Positions 1 to 6,577 of a stretch of DNA of 16,823 bases are shown here, piece after piece. The first letter of the stretch is position 1, and each line of letters opens with the position of its first letter. The stretch is taken from the NCBI GenBank assembly GCA_037446915.1, contig JBBIHP010000067.1, positions 1 through 16,823 on the forward strand, read 5' to 3'. The stretch comes from DSXH01 sp037446915 (GTDB lineage: Bacteria; Bacteroidota; Ignavibacteria; Ignavibacteriales; Melioribacteraceae). The notes beneath the pieces were generated by a model, which saw only the letters and a program-made list of their open reading frames with translations, ran no database searches and had not been told where the DNA came from. Made by a program: the position numbers and the translations under genes.

Positions 1-459
1 GATTGCACCAACAATTCCAGAAGCAGGTGAAGCTACACTTCCAATTATACCTGCAATTATTTCTTCTTTTGTAGGCATAGAAGCAAGTGTATCTAATTGA
101 TCTGCCCCATAATAATTGTTGTCGATATAACAACCTTTAAATGCGAATTTTTTGGTGTCGTCGAAATATTTCTTGATAATTTTTGCCGGCGCAACAAAAT
201 TCTCGCCAACAAATGCAACACCAATCATACCAACAAGTTGTTCATTGAATTTTTCATATCGCCCTAATTGTTCAAGGGCTTTTTTGAAAAGAGTATTTTT
301 AAAGACTTTGTAAGTAACGCCTTCTTTACGGAAATTTGCTCGAAGTTTGTTTATATCTTCAACAGTAACACCGCGGTAATCAACGAGTAATACTCCGTAG
401 GAATTATTTACAAGCTCTTTGATCTTATCAACAAATTCAACTTTTTCTGATTTTTTCAT
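1..459 (-). CDS. rplJ: 50S ribosomal protein L10, 3' end beyond the window
   Basis: L10 forms the base of the ribosomal stalk: it binds 23S rRNA and carries the L7/L12 dimers that recruit translation factors. The visible 153 residues begin MKKSEKVEFVDKIKEL and include the family-typical segments LLVDYRGVTVEDINKLR (about 24-40) and YKVFKNTLFKKAL (about 50-62). L10 is usually about 165-180 residues, so only the last few tens are missing. The ATG at 459-457 is preceded by a strong Shine-Dalgarno sequence (GGGAGGA). It is the last visible gene of the secE-nusG-rplK-rplA series. An 88-base gap separates it from rplA, consistent with an autoregulatory leader. rplL would be expected next, outside the window. 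The identification is secure. Confidence 0.96.
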   Translation of the reverse strand, partial: MKKSEKVEFVDKIKELVNNSYGVLLVDYRGVTVEDINKLRANFRKEGVTYKVFKNTLFKKALEQLGRYEKFNEQLVGMIGVAFVGENFVAPAKIIKKYFDDTKKFAFKGCYIDNNYYGADQLDTLASMPTKEEIIAGIIGSVASPASGIVGAI

Positions 460-547
460 CTTCCTCCCGAATCAATTTAATAATCAACGAATCGGCTTTT
501 GAAGCTATTAATTAATCCCGCTCACAAACGGGATGAGTGCGTAATTT
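460..547 (-). promoter_or_regulatory. Candidate L10 leader in the rplA-rplJ gap
   Basis: This 88-base gap sits where many bacteria carry the L10 leader, an mRNA element bound by L10-(L12)4 to repress rplJL. On the minus strand there is a 6-bp hairpin, ATCCCG (534-529) with CGGGAT (520-515) around an 8-base loop. Downstream is a small GCTT/AAGC hairpin (about 497-507), then the rplJ Shine-Dalgarno sequence. CTC at 537-535 could also pair with GAG inside the loop (523-521), giving an alternative fold. I did not recognise a clear kink-turn. The assignment rests on position and hairpin potential only. No promoter was confidently seen here. Confidence 0.35.
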
Positions 548-1249
548 TTATTTTAATGATAATGATTGTTCTTCTTTTGTAATTCTTAGTCCGGGTCCCA
601 TTGTTGATGATAAGAAAACACTCTTTATATACTGACCTTTTGCTGATGATGGTTTCATCTTTACAATAGTACTTAAAAATGCTCTTGTGTTATCAACTAA
701 TTGATCCACTGAGAAATTCAACTTACCTAATGAAGTATGAACGATTCCGGCTTTCTCTACTCTAAATTCAATTTTACCGGCTTTTACTTCTTTAACGGCC
801 TTCACAACATCAGGTGTAACTGTTCCGCTTTTGGGATTGGGCATCAATCCTTTAGGGCCTAATACTTTACCAAGTTTTCCAACTTCGCCCATTACATCAG
901 GTGTAGAGATAATAACATCAACTTCTGCCCATCCACCTTTAATCTTTTCTATATACTCTTCAAAACCGGCATAATCAGCACCAGCTTTTAAAGCTTCTTC
1001 AGCCAGAGCTCCTTTTGCAACAACCAGCACTGTAACCTTTTTACCTGTACCATGCGGTAATGATACTGTTCCTCTTATCATCTGATCGGCATGACGCGGA
1101 TCGACACCAAGGCGAATAGCACAATCGAGTGATTCAGTAAATTTCACTTTTGAACTATCTTTTAAAATTTTTACTGCATCCTCTAATGAATACTCTTTGG
1201 TTGTATCAACCTTATCTTTTATCGCTTTTATTCTTTTAGCTACTTTCAT
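548..1249 (-). CDS. rplA: 50S ribosomal protein L1
   Basis: L1 forms the mobile L1 stalk of the large subunit near the E-site and in many bacteria represses its own operon by binding mRNA. The 233-residue product has the expected length. It contains the L1 landmarks ESLDCAIRLGVDPRHADQ near the start, HGTGK around residue 68, and the signature KLGKVLGPKGLMPNPKSGTV around residues 125-144. I chose the ATG at 1249 because GGAA sits 6 bases upstream. A TTG two codons further upstream (1255) is possible but has no better ribosome binding site. It follows rplK after 32 bases and is probably co-transcribed with it. Confidence 0.97.
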   Translation of the reverse strand: MKVAKRIKAIKDKVDTTKEYSLEDAVKILKDSSKVKFTESLDCAIRLGVDPRHADQMIRGTVSLPHGTGKKVTVLVVAKGALAEEALKAGADYAGFEEYIEKIKGGWAEVDVIISTPDVMGEVGKLGKVLGPKGLMPNPKSGTVTPDVVKAVKEVKAGKIEFRVEKAGIVHTSLGKLNFSVDQLVDNTRAFLSTIVKMKPSSAKGQYIKSVFLSSTMGPGLRITKEEQSLSLK

Positions 1250-1281
1250 ATTCAATTCCAGTGATAAATGTTATTAAACTA

Positions 1282-1707
1282 TTATTCTTCTACTGTTATT
1301 CCCATACTGCGGGCTGTACCGGCAATCATACTAACTGCATGATCGACGTCGTGTGCATTCAAATCCGGCATTTTAATAGTTGCAATTTCCTTCAATTGAT
1401 CTTTTGTTACTTTTGCAACTTTAGTTTTATTTGGTTCAGCAGAACCTTTTTCAACCTTTGCAATTTTCTTGAGTAATACTGCAGCCGGTGGTGTCTTTGT
1501 GATAAATGTAAATGATTTATCGGAGTAAACGGTAATCACTACAGGAATAATCAAGCCTTGTTTATCTGAAGTTCTTGCATTAAACTGTTTACAAAACTCC
1601 ATAATATTAACACCTTTTTGACCAAGTGCAGGTCCAACCGGCGGAGATGGATTTGCCTGACCAGCCGGTATTTGTAATTTGATGAATCCTTCTACTTTCT
1701 TTGCCAT
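1282..1707 (-). CDS. rplK: 50S ribosomal protein L11
   Basis: L11 binds the GTPase-associated centre of 23S rRNA and modulates factor binding; in species with RelA it is also needed for the stringent response. The 141-residue protein has the usual length. It opens with MAKKVEGFIKLQIPAGQ, followed by the conserved proline-rich stretch NPSPPVGPALGQKG (about 20-33), which links to the N-terminal domain. The C-terminal RNA-binding domain ends with DLNAHDVDHAVSMIAGTARS, close to the family pattern. AGG lies 7 bases before the ATG. It is 16 bases after nusG and just ahead of rplA, the standard order. Confidence 0.97.
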   Translation of the reverse strand: MAKKVEGFIKLQIPAGQANPSPPVGPALGQKGVNIMEFCKQFNARTSDKQGLIIPVVITVYSDKSFTFITKTPPAAVLLKKIAKVEKGSAEPNKTKVAKVTKDQLKEIATIKMPDLNAHDVDHAVSMIAGTARSMGITVEE

Positions 1708-1723
1708 TTTTTTACCTGATTAA

Positions 1724-2269
1724 TTATTTCTCTAATTCAGCTTGAACGAAATCAATTTCGACAGGTGTTTTTCTGCCGAATATTGATACCATTACTTTTA
1801 TTTTCATTTTTTCTTCGTTTACTTCCTGAATAACTCCAGAAAAATTATTGAACGGACCATCAATAATTTTTACAAAATCTCCCGAACGGAAAATAGTTTC
1901 AGTTCTTTCTGTTTCGTCACTCTGAGAAATTCTTCCAACAATCCTCTTAACTTCATCATGCTGAAGTGGAATCGGATTTTTCTGTGAACCAAGAAATCCC
2001 ATTACCGAAGGTGTATTCAATATGAAGTCTTTTGCTCTAATATCCAGGTCTGCATTAACTAAAATATAACCCGGGAAAAAATTCTTCTTTTTTGTTTTTT
2101 TCTTACCGTCCTTAACTTCAAAAACTTTTTCAGTAGGAACAAGCACTTCAAATATTCTCGCTTTTAGTTCATCATTATCCCGCAGTTCACTTTCAATTAA
2201 AGTTTTCACTTTATTTTCATGACCGGAAAAAGTTCGGACTACATACCATTTTGCTTTCTCGTTTTCCAA
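1724..2269 (-). CDS. nusG: Transcription termination/antitermination factor NusG
   Basis: NusG binds the RNA polymerase clamp, promotes processive elongation, and links transcription to Rho or the ribosome. The 181-residue protein has an NGN domain (about 1-115, with KWYVVRTFSGHE at 7-18 and FFPGYILV near 65-72). A C-terminal KOW domain follows (FVKIIDGPFNNFSGVIQEV, about 132-150). The start codon is TTG at 2269-2267, immediately after the secE stop codon TAG (2272-2270) with no spacer. AAAGGGA at 2285-2279, nine bases upstream, supports this start. The position between secE and rplK is canonical, and the zero spacing suggests translational coupling with secE. Confidence 0.96.
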   Translation of the reverse strand: MENEKAKWYVVRTFSGHENKVKTLIESELRDNDELKARIFEVLVPTEKVFEVKDGKKKTKKKNFFPGYILVNADLDIRAKDFILNTPSVMGFLGSQKNPIPLQHDEVKRIVGRISQSDETERTETIFRSGDFVKIIDGPFNNFSGVIQEVNEEKMKIKVMVSIFGRKTPVEIDFVQAELEK

Positions 2270-2452
2270 CTAAAAAATTCCCTTTAAGATTTGTGTTACA
2301 GTCATGTCAATAACATAAGTAAAAACTGCAAGGATCAGACAAACTACTATAACAATTGAAGTTGATTCTTTAAGTTCATCTTTTGTAGGCCAGGTAACTT
2401 TTTTCATTTCCTTGACTACATCATTTACAAAATTGATTATTTTTTCTTTCAT
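2270..2452 (-). CDS. secE: Preprotein translocase subunit SecE
   Basis: SecE is the small essential subunit that clamps the SecY protein-conducting channel in the inner membrane. The 60-residue product begins MKEKIINFVNDVVKEMKKV. The hallmark amphipathic-helix motif VKEMKKVTWPTKDEL (about 13-27) is followed by one transmembrane helix (SIVIVVCLILAVFTYVIDM, about 32-50). This is the short single-helix form found in most bacteria. The frame stays open further upstream, but those codons run into the tRNA-Trp gene, so the ATG at 2452 is chosen. The ribosome binding site is weak. The stop codon touches the nusG start. Confidence 0.95.
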   Translation of the reverse strand: MKEKIINFVNDVVKEMKKVTWPTKDELKESTSIVIVVCLILAVFTYVIDMTVTQILKGIF

Positions 2453-2476
2453 AATTTTAGCCGTAATTATGTTATG

Positions 2477-2549
<73 letters not shown>

Positions 2550-2550
2550 A

Positions 2551-2718
2551 TTATTTAGTTTCTTTAAATATTACGTGTTTGCGAGCAATTGGATCGTATT
2601 TTTTATATTCCACTCGGTTTGGATGATTTCTTTTATTCTTTTTTGTTGAATAACGGTACCCGGTTCCGGCACTGCTTTCCAATACTATAATTTGTCTGAT
2701 ATTTTTTGATTTTGCCAT
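2551..2718 (-). CDS. rpmG: 50S ribosomal protein L33
   Basis: L33 is a small large-subunit protein near the E-site. The 55-residue product begins MAKSKNIRQIIVLESSAGTG. It has the family's YRYSTKKNKRNHPNRVEYKK core and the KYDPIARKHVIFKETK ending. There is no cysteine at all, so this is the zinc-independent C-minus form rather than the CxxC zinc-ribbon type. The ATG at 2718 is preceded by AGGA eight bases upstream. It lies between tRNA-Thr and tRNA-Trp, the slot where tuf commonly occurs, and is presumably part of the tRNA-secE-nusG transcript. Confidence 0.95.
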   Translation of the reverse strand: MAKSKNIRQIIVLESSAGTGYRYSTKKNKRNHPNRVEYKKYDPIARKHVIFKETK

Positions 2719-2755
2719 TTTAATTATCCTGCTTACTAAAATTTTATTTTTTTTG

Positions 2756-2828
<73 letters not shown>

Positions 2829-2853
2829 AATTCTTTGCTGATTGTTGAGTGTC

Positions 2854-2870
2854 GATTGTATGATACAATC
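2854..2870. repeat. Near-perfect palindrome in the tRNA-Gly/tRNA-Thr spacer
   Basis: GATTGTAT and ATACAATC form perfect 8-bp inverted arms around a single central base. The element sits in the 116-base spacer between tRNA-Gly and tRNA-Thr, 26 bases before the 5' end of the mature tRNA-Thr. With a one-base centre it cannot close as a full hairpin in RNA without opening central pairs, so a protein-binding DNA site or chance are the alternatives. Confidence 0.5.
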
Positions 2871-2944
2871 CAAGTAACTCCAATCGTTGCATTGCGCAAT
2901 TTCAAATGCATCCACAAATCTCCAATTCACAATCTTCAATTCTG

Positions 2945-3017
2945 AGCGGGAGACGGGACTCGAACCCGCGACCAACAGCTTGGAAGGCTGTGACTCTACC
3001 AACTGAGTTACTCCCGC
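2945..3017 (-). tRNA. tRNA-Gly (anticodon TCC)
   Basis: A 73-base cloverleaf with a perfect GCGGGAG/CTCCCGC acceptor stem. The D arm is ACTC/GAGT, the anticodon stem ACAGC/GCTGT holds loop CTTCCAA with anticodon TCC, and the T arm is GCGGG/CCCGT with loop TTCGAGT. Discriminator is T and no CCA is encoded. It lies between tRNA-Tyr and tRNA-Thr, a combination often found upstream of the secE-rpoBC region. Confidence 0.97.
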
Positions 3018-3046
3018 ATATTAAACAATAGACAAAAAACACTTTA

Positions 3047-3063
3047 GAGGATAAATCATCCTC
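3047..3063 (-). repeat. Small hairpin in the tRNA-Tyr/tRNA-Gly spacer
   Basis: GAGGAT and ATCCTC form a 6-bp stem with a 5-base loop in the 134-base spacer between the two tRNAs. It has no U-tract and so is not a terminator. It could help separate the tRNAs during processing, or be chance. The rest of this spacer shows no recognisable feature. Confidence 0.35.
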
Positions 3064-3151
3064 CTTAATAAATCCAATACATTTTGATGGGAATAAGTGA
3101 CGAAGTACGAACAAAATTGGGATTTTATCTCCTTCATCAATTTCAGTATTG

Positions 3152-3235
3152 TGGGCGGCGAGGGATTCGAACCCCCAAAGGCGTTTGCCAACGGATTTAC
3201 AGTCCGCCCCGGCTCTCCAACTCCGGCGTCCGCCC
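3152..3235 (-). tRNA. tRNA-Tyr (anticodon GTA)
   Basis: An 84-base class II tRNA. The D arm is CCGG/CCGG, the anticodon stem GCGGA/TCCGT holds loop CTGTAAA with anticodon GTA, and a long variable arm (GGC AAAC GCC) follows. The T arm is GGGGG/CCCTC with loop TTCGAAT, and discriminator is A. The acceptor pairs GGGCGG with CCGCCC over six positions, but A7 faces G66, and position 8 is C rather than the near-universal U. No CCA is encoded. It is the first gene of the operon, 38 bases after the -10 element. Confidence 0.93.
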
Positions 3236-3271
3236 GGACAAATTTCACCCACTAATTCAAAAAGCGAGCTT

Positions 3272-3302
3272 CAAATATAGAAGGGTATAGCTAAAAAAGC
3301 AA
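3272..3302 (-). promoter_or_regulatory. Promoter of the tRNA-rpmG-secE-nusG-rpl operon
   Basis: On the minus strand, TTGCTT (3302-3297), a 17-base spacer, then TATATT (3279-3274). The -10 hexamer extends to TATATTTG, matching the TAnnTTTG element described for Bacteroidota promoters. The element starts 28 bases past the comM stop codon with no terminator between them, so comM transcripts may also read into the tRNAs. Confidence 0.75.
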
Positions 3303-3330
3303 GAAATGTTTTATAAGAATTTTAGAATTT

Positions 3331-4869
3331 CTAATGACCCCACAATTCCCTATCCAAACTTCGGTATTGTATGGCTTCACTAATGTGGTTTGGTAAAATG
3401 TTCTCAGAACCTTCTAAATCAGCAATTGTTCTACTTACTTTAATAATCCTATCGTAAGCTCTTGCAGACAATCCTAATCTTGTCATTGCCATTTTTAACA
3501 ATTCCTCCGATGCCGAATCAATTTTACAATACTTTTTCAATTCTTTAGTTCCCATGTCAGCATTACAAAAAATATGTTTTATTGTTTCAAAACGCTTATG
3601 TTGAATCTCTCTCGCATCAACAACTCTTTTACGAATCTCTTCCGATTTCTCTCCGACCGAACTGGAAGTAAGATCTTTAAATTTAACCGCCGGGACTTCA
3701 ATGTGAATATCTATTCTATCTAATAAAGGACCAGAAATTCTTGACATGTATTTCTGAATCTGTGCAGTATTACAAGTACATTCTTTATTTGGATCTGTAA
3801 AATAACCGCAAGGGCAAGGATTCATTGCAGCGGCAAGCATAAAGTTAGCTGGAAATTCAATCGACATTTTTGACCGGCTTATTGTTACTTTGAAATCTTC
3901 AAGGGGTTGTCTTAATACTTCTAAAACATTTTTTTTAAACTCCGGCAATTCATCAAGGAATAAAACACCATGATGAGAAAATGATACTTCTCCAGGTCTG
4001 GGAATTGAACCTCCACCAATTAAAGCAGCGTCGGATACGGTATGATGTGGACTTCGGAAAGGTCGTTCTGTAATCAATGCTTTATTTTTCGGTAGTATAC
4101 CTGCCACCGAATGAATTTTTGTGGTTGCCAATGCTTCATCAAATGTTAATGGAGGTAAAATAGAAGGAAGTCTTTTGGCAAGCATCGTCTTACCTGAACC
4201 GGGAGGTCCTATCATCAAAATATTATGCCCACCTGCTGCAGCAATTTCGAGTGCGCGCTTAACATTTTCCTGACCTTTAACATCTGAAAAATCCAATGCA
4301 TATGTATTAACCTGAGCAAATATTTCATCACGATCTGTTTTTACAGGTTTATATTTGGATTGGTCGCTTAAAAACTCTACAACTTCATTTAGTGATTGAA
4401 GACCAAAAACATCAATTCCTTCAACAATCGAAGCTTCTTTGACCGAGTCGATTGGCAGTATTAATTTTTCTATCCCTAATCTTTTTGCTTCAACAGAAAT
4501 TGGTAATGCTCCTTTTATTTTTCTAAGTGACCCATCTAATGAAAGCTCCCCGAGGAAGACAGTTTTTTCCAATACATCATTTTTTATTGATTCGTTAGCA
4601 GCAAGAATGCCAATGGCAATTGGTAAATCGAAAGCACTTCCCTCTTTCTTAATATCAGCCGGAGCTAAGTTTATTGTAATTTTTTTAAGAGGGAATTCGA
4701 AACCTGAATTTTTTAATGCGGCGGTAACTCTTTCTTTGCTCTCTTTAACAGCGTTATCTGGTAAACCAACTATTGTTATTGAAGGAAGTTGTTTCTCACT
4801 ATGAGTTTCAACTTCAACATGGTAAGCATCAATTCCGAATGTAGCTGCAGAGAGAACTTTTGAAAACAT
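3331..4869 (-). CDS. comM: ComM/YifB family Mg-chelatase-like AAA+ ATPase
   Basis: ComM is a hexameric helicase that promotes branch migration when transformed DNA integrates. Homologues (YifB) are widespread, including in species not known to be competent. The 512-residue protein is full length. Residues 1-170 form the Lon/S5-like N-terminal domain. The AAA+ core has Walker A GPPGSGKT (221-228), Walker B VLFLDELPEF (302-311) and a probable arginine finger in LLDRIDIHIE. Two Cys pairs, CPC (352-354) and CTC (364-366), occur in the family's usual NPCPCGY segment, followed by the Mg_chelatase C-terminal domain. The gene stands alone between the nuo terminator and the tRNA promoter. The ATG at 4869 has only a weak ribosome binding site. 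Confidence 0.93.
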   Translation of the reverse strand: MFSKVLSAATFGIDAYHVEVETHSEKQLPSITIVGLPDNAVKESKERVTAALKNSGFEFPLKKITINLAPADIKKEGSAFDLPIAIGILAANESIKNDVLEKTVFLGELSLDGSLRKIKGALPISVEAKRLGIEKLILPIDSVKEASIVEGIDVFGLQSLNEVVEFLSDQSKYKPVKTDRDEIFAQVNTYALDFSDVKGQENVKRALEIAAAGGHNILMIGPPGSGKTMLAKRLPSILPPLTFDEALATTKIHSVAGILPKNKALITERPFRSPHHTVSDAALIGGGSIPRPGEVSFSHHGVLFLDELPEFKKNVLEVLRQPLEDFKVTISRSKMSIEFPANFMLAAAMNPCPCGYFTDPNKECTCNTAQIQKYMSRISGPLLDRIDIHIEVPAVKFKDLTSSSVGEKSEEIRKRVVDAREIQHKRFETIKHIFCNADMGTKELKKYCKIDSASEELLKMAMTRLGLSARAYDRIIKVSRTIADLEGSENILPNHISEAIQYRSLDRELWGH

Positions 4870-4945
4870 TTCAGTTCATCATCAATTTGAATTGAAATCT
4901 AATAAAAAAAATATTAGAACGAAACTTTAATATTTGCGATTGTAA

Positions 4946-4973
4946 ACAAAAAACCCTCTCGGCTGAGAGGGTT
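4946..4973 (-). terminator. Intrinsic terminator after nuoI
   Basis: Read on the minus strand, AACCCTCTC (4973-4965), loop AGCC, then GAGAGGGTT (4960-4952) form a 9-bp GC-rich stem running directly into a T-run. It lies 25 bases past the nuoI stop codon and ends the M16-nuoGHI operon, isolating comM. Confidence 0.92.
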
Positions 4974-4997
4974 AATTAGATTTTTTTATAAAATATT

Positions 4998-5492
4998 CTA
5001 TTTGAAACTCCGCAAGAATTCAAGTCGATCTTTTAAATTTTCGACAGGAATAAGCAATTTATCTTTCCCATAAATTGCATCATCACGGTTTGTAAAAACC
5101 AGTTCATAATCTTTACTCATAACAATTGCTTCTTCGGGACAAACCTCTTCGCAAAAACCGCAGAAGATGCAGCGCAGCATGTTGATTTCAAATTTTTGCG
5201 GGTATCTTTCTTTTTCTAATTCAGTTTCAGCAGCTTGAACTTCTATGGCAAGAGCAGGACAAACACGTGAACATAATCCACACGCAACACATCTTTCCAC
5301 GCCGTTATTTTCCTGAACAAGAACAGGTCTTCCTCTATACGATGCAGGTGGTTCAAACTTCACTTCCGGATATTCCATTGTAACTTTAGGACGAAGCATG
5401 TTCTTAAATGTAAGTATCATCCCTTTAACTATTTCTACAATGTAAATCCTTTCAAAAAAATTTAAATCCTTTTTTCTTTTTTTATTTGCCAT
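4998..5492 (-). CDS. nuoI: NADH-quinone oxidoreductase subunit I
   Basis: NuoI is the 8Fe ferredoxin-like subunit of complex I. It carries clusters N6a and N6b, which pass electrons from the NuoG arm towards NuoB and quinone. The 164-residue protein has two 4Fe-4S motifs: CVACGLCSRVCP (C68, C71, C74, C78) and CIFCGFCEEVCP (C108, C111, C114, C118). The N-terminal helix segment (about 10-35) contains the conserved VKGMILTFKNMLRPKVT region that packs on the membrane arm. The ATG at 5492 has AAGG six bases upstream. It is the last gene before the terminator, whereas nuoJ usually follows. Confidence 0.96.
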   Translation of the reverse strand: MANKKRKKDLNFFERIYIVEIVKGMILTFKNMLRPKVTMEYPEVKFEPPASYRGRPVLVQENNGVERCVACGLCSRVCPALAIEVQAAETELEKERYPQKFEINMLRCIFCGFCEEVCPEEAIVMSKDYELVFTNRDDAIYGKDKLLIPVENLKDRLEFLRSFK

Positions 5493-5531
5493 AAACTGCC
5501 TTAAAAATTTTTTTCTATTATTAAATCATTT

Positions 5532-6563
5532 CTACAAGTTAAATAACATAATTAGAACTGCAACCCAAACAATGTTTAAGAGTGCAAGAGGGAACATAAC
5601 CTTCCACCCTATATTCATAAGTTGATCGTATCTAAATCTTGGTATTGACCATCTTACCCATAAGAACACAAATAACATAAAAATAGTTTTAAATATAAAT
5701 GCTCCAACTTGCAGAATAACAGTAAGAGTTTCGCTAAGACCAAGTTTATCGATATAAGGTATTTGCCAACCGCCAAGATATAATGTTACAATCATACAAC
5801 TTGCAATAATCATATTAGCATATTCTGCAAGAAAGAAACCGGCAAATTTAAACGATGAATATTCAGTATGATAGCCGCCAACCAGTTCAGGTTCTGCTTC
5901 AGGTAAATCGAAAGGTAAACGGTTTGTTTCAGCAAATGCCGAAACTACAAATGTTATAAATCCGATTGGCTGAAGAATTATATTCCACATCCATCCGTAT
6001 TGAGCATTAACAATATCTATTGGACGAAGCGACTCTGCAAATAAAATTACCCCGGCAATCGAGAATCCCATCGATACTTCATAAGAAATCATCTGAGCCG
6101 AAGATCTAACTCCGCCCAATAAAGAATACTTGCTACCAGAAGACCAACCTGCAAATGTAATTCCATATACGCCAAGCGATGTTAATGCAAGTACGTAAAG
6201 GATTCCAATATTTACATCAGCAACAACTAATTTAATATCGTAACCGAAAATATTTACAGATGGACCAAATGGTATAACTGCATAAGTCGCAAAGGCAACA
6301 AACAGGGCAATAAAAGGTGAAAGTGTATGAAGCGGTTTATTTGCTGCATCGGGAATTATATCTTCTTTTACTAATAATTTAAAAACATCTGCAAATGGTT
6401 GAAGTAATCCCTTATATCCAACCCGATTAGGACCAAGTCTGTTTTGAACCCAGGCACTTACCTTCCTTTCAAAATAAACGAGGTATGCAACTGTTAAAAA
6501 CATTATTGTAACAACAATCAGGATTTTAATTAAGGTGATTATTATAATTTCCCAAATACCCAT
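5532..6563 (-). CDS. nuoH: NADH-quinone oxidoreductase subunit H
   Basis: NuoH (ND1) is the membrane subunit that anchors the peripheral arm of complex I and forms much of the quinone-access tunnel. The 343-residue protein is full length and strongly hydrophobic, with about eight or nine membrane segments. Signatures are YFERKVSAWVQNRLGPNRVG (30-49) and the acidic loop AETNRLPFDLPEAEPELVGG (211-230), followed by YHTEYSSFKF, which lines the quinone site. GGAG lies 8 bases before the ATG. It follows nuoG by 14 bases and precedes nuoI by 39 bases. Confidence 0.97.
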   Translation of the reverse strand: MGIWEIIIITLIKILIVVTIMFLTVAYLVYFERKVSAWVQNRLGPNRVGYKGLLQPFADVFKLLVKEDIIPDAANKPLHTLSPFIALFVAFATYAVIPFGPSVNIFGYDIKLVVADVNIGILYVLALTSLGVYGITFAGWSSGSKYSLLGGVRSSAQMISYEVSMGFSIAGVILFAESLRPIDIVNAQYGWMWNIILQPIGFITFVVSAFAETNRLPFDLPEAEPELVGGYHTEYSSFKFAGFFLAEYANMIIASCMIVTLYLGGWQIPYIDKLGLSETLTVILQVGAFIFKTIFMLFVFLWVRWSIPRFRYDQLMNIGWKVMFPLALLNIVWVAVLIMLFNL

Positions 6564-6577
6564 TTCATTTTCTCCGA

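Noticed and set aside
1261..1476. Plus-strand open frame opposite rplK
   Set aside because: It is Cys/Phe-rich, lacks any family resemblance and lies wholly antisense to the well-supported L11 gene.
3302..3332. Inverted AGAAAT/ATTTCT as a comM terminator
   Set aside because: Arms are only 6 bp and AT-rich with a long loop; not a credible intrinsic terminator.
4439..4804. Plus-strand open frame of 121 codons inside comM
   Set aside because: Antisense shadow of a conserved AAA+ gene; no ribosome binding site or known motif.
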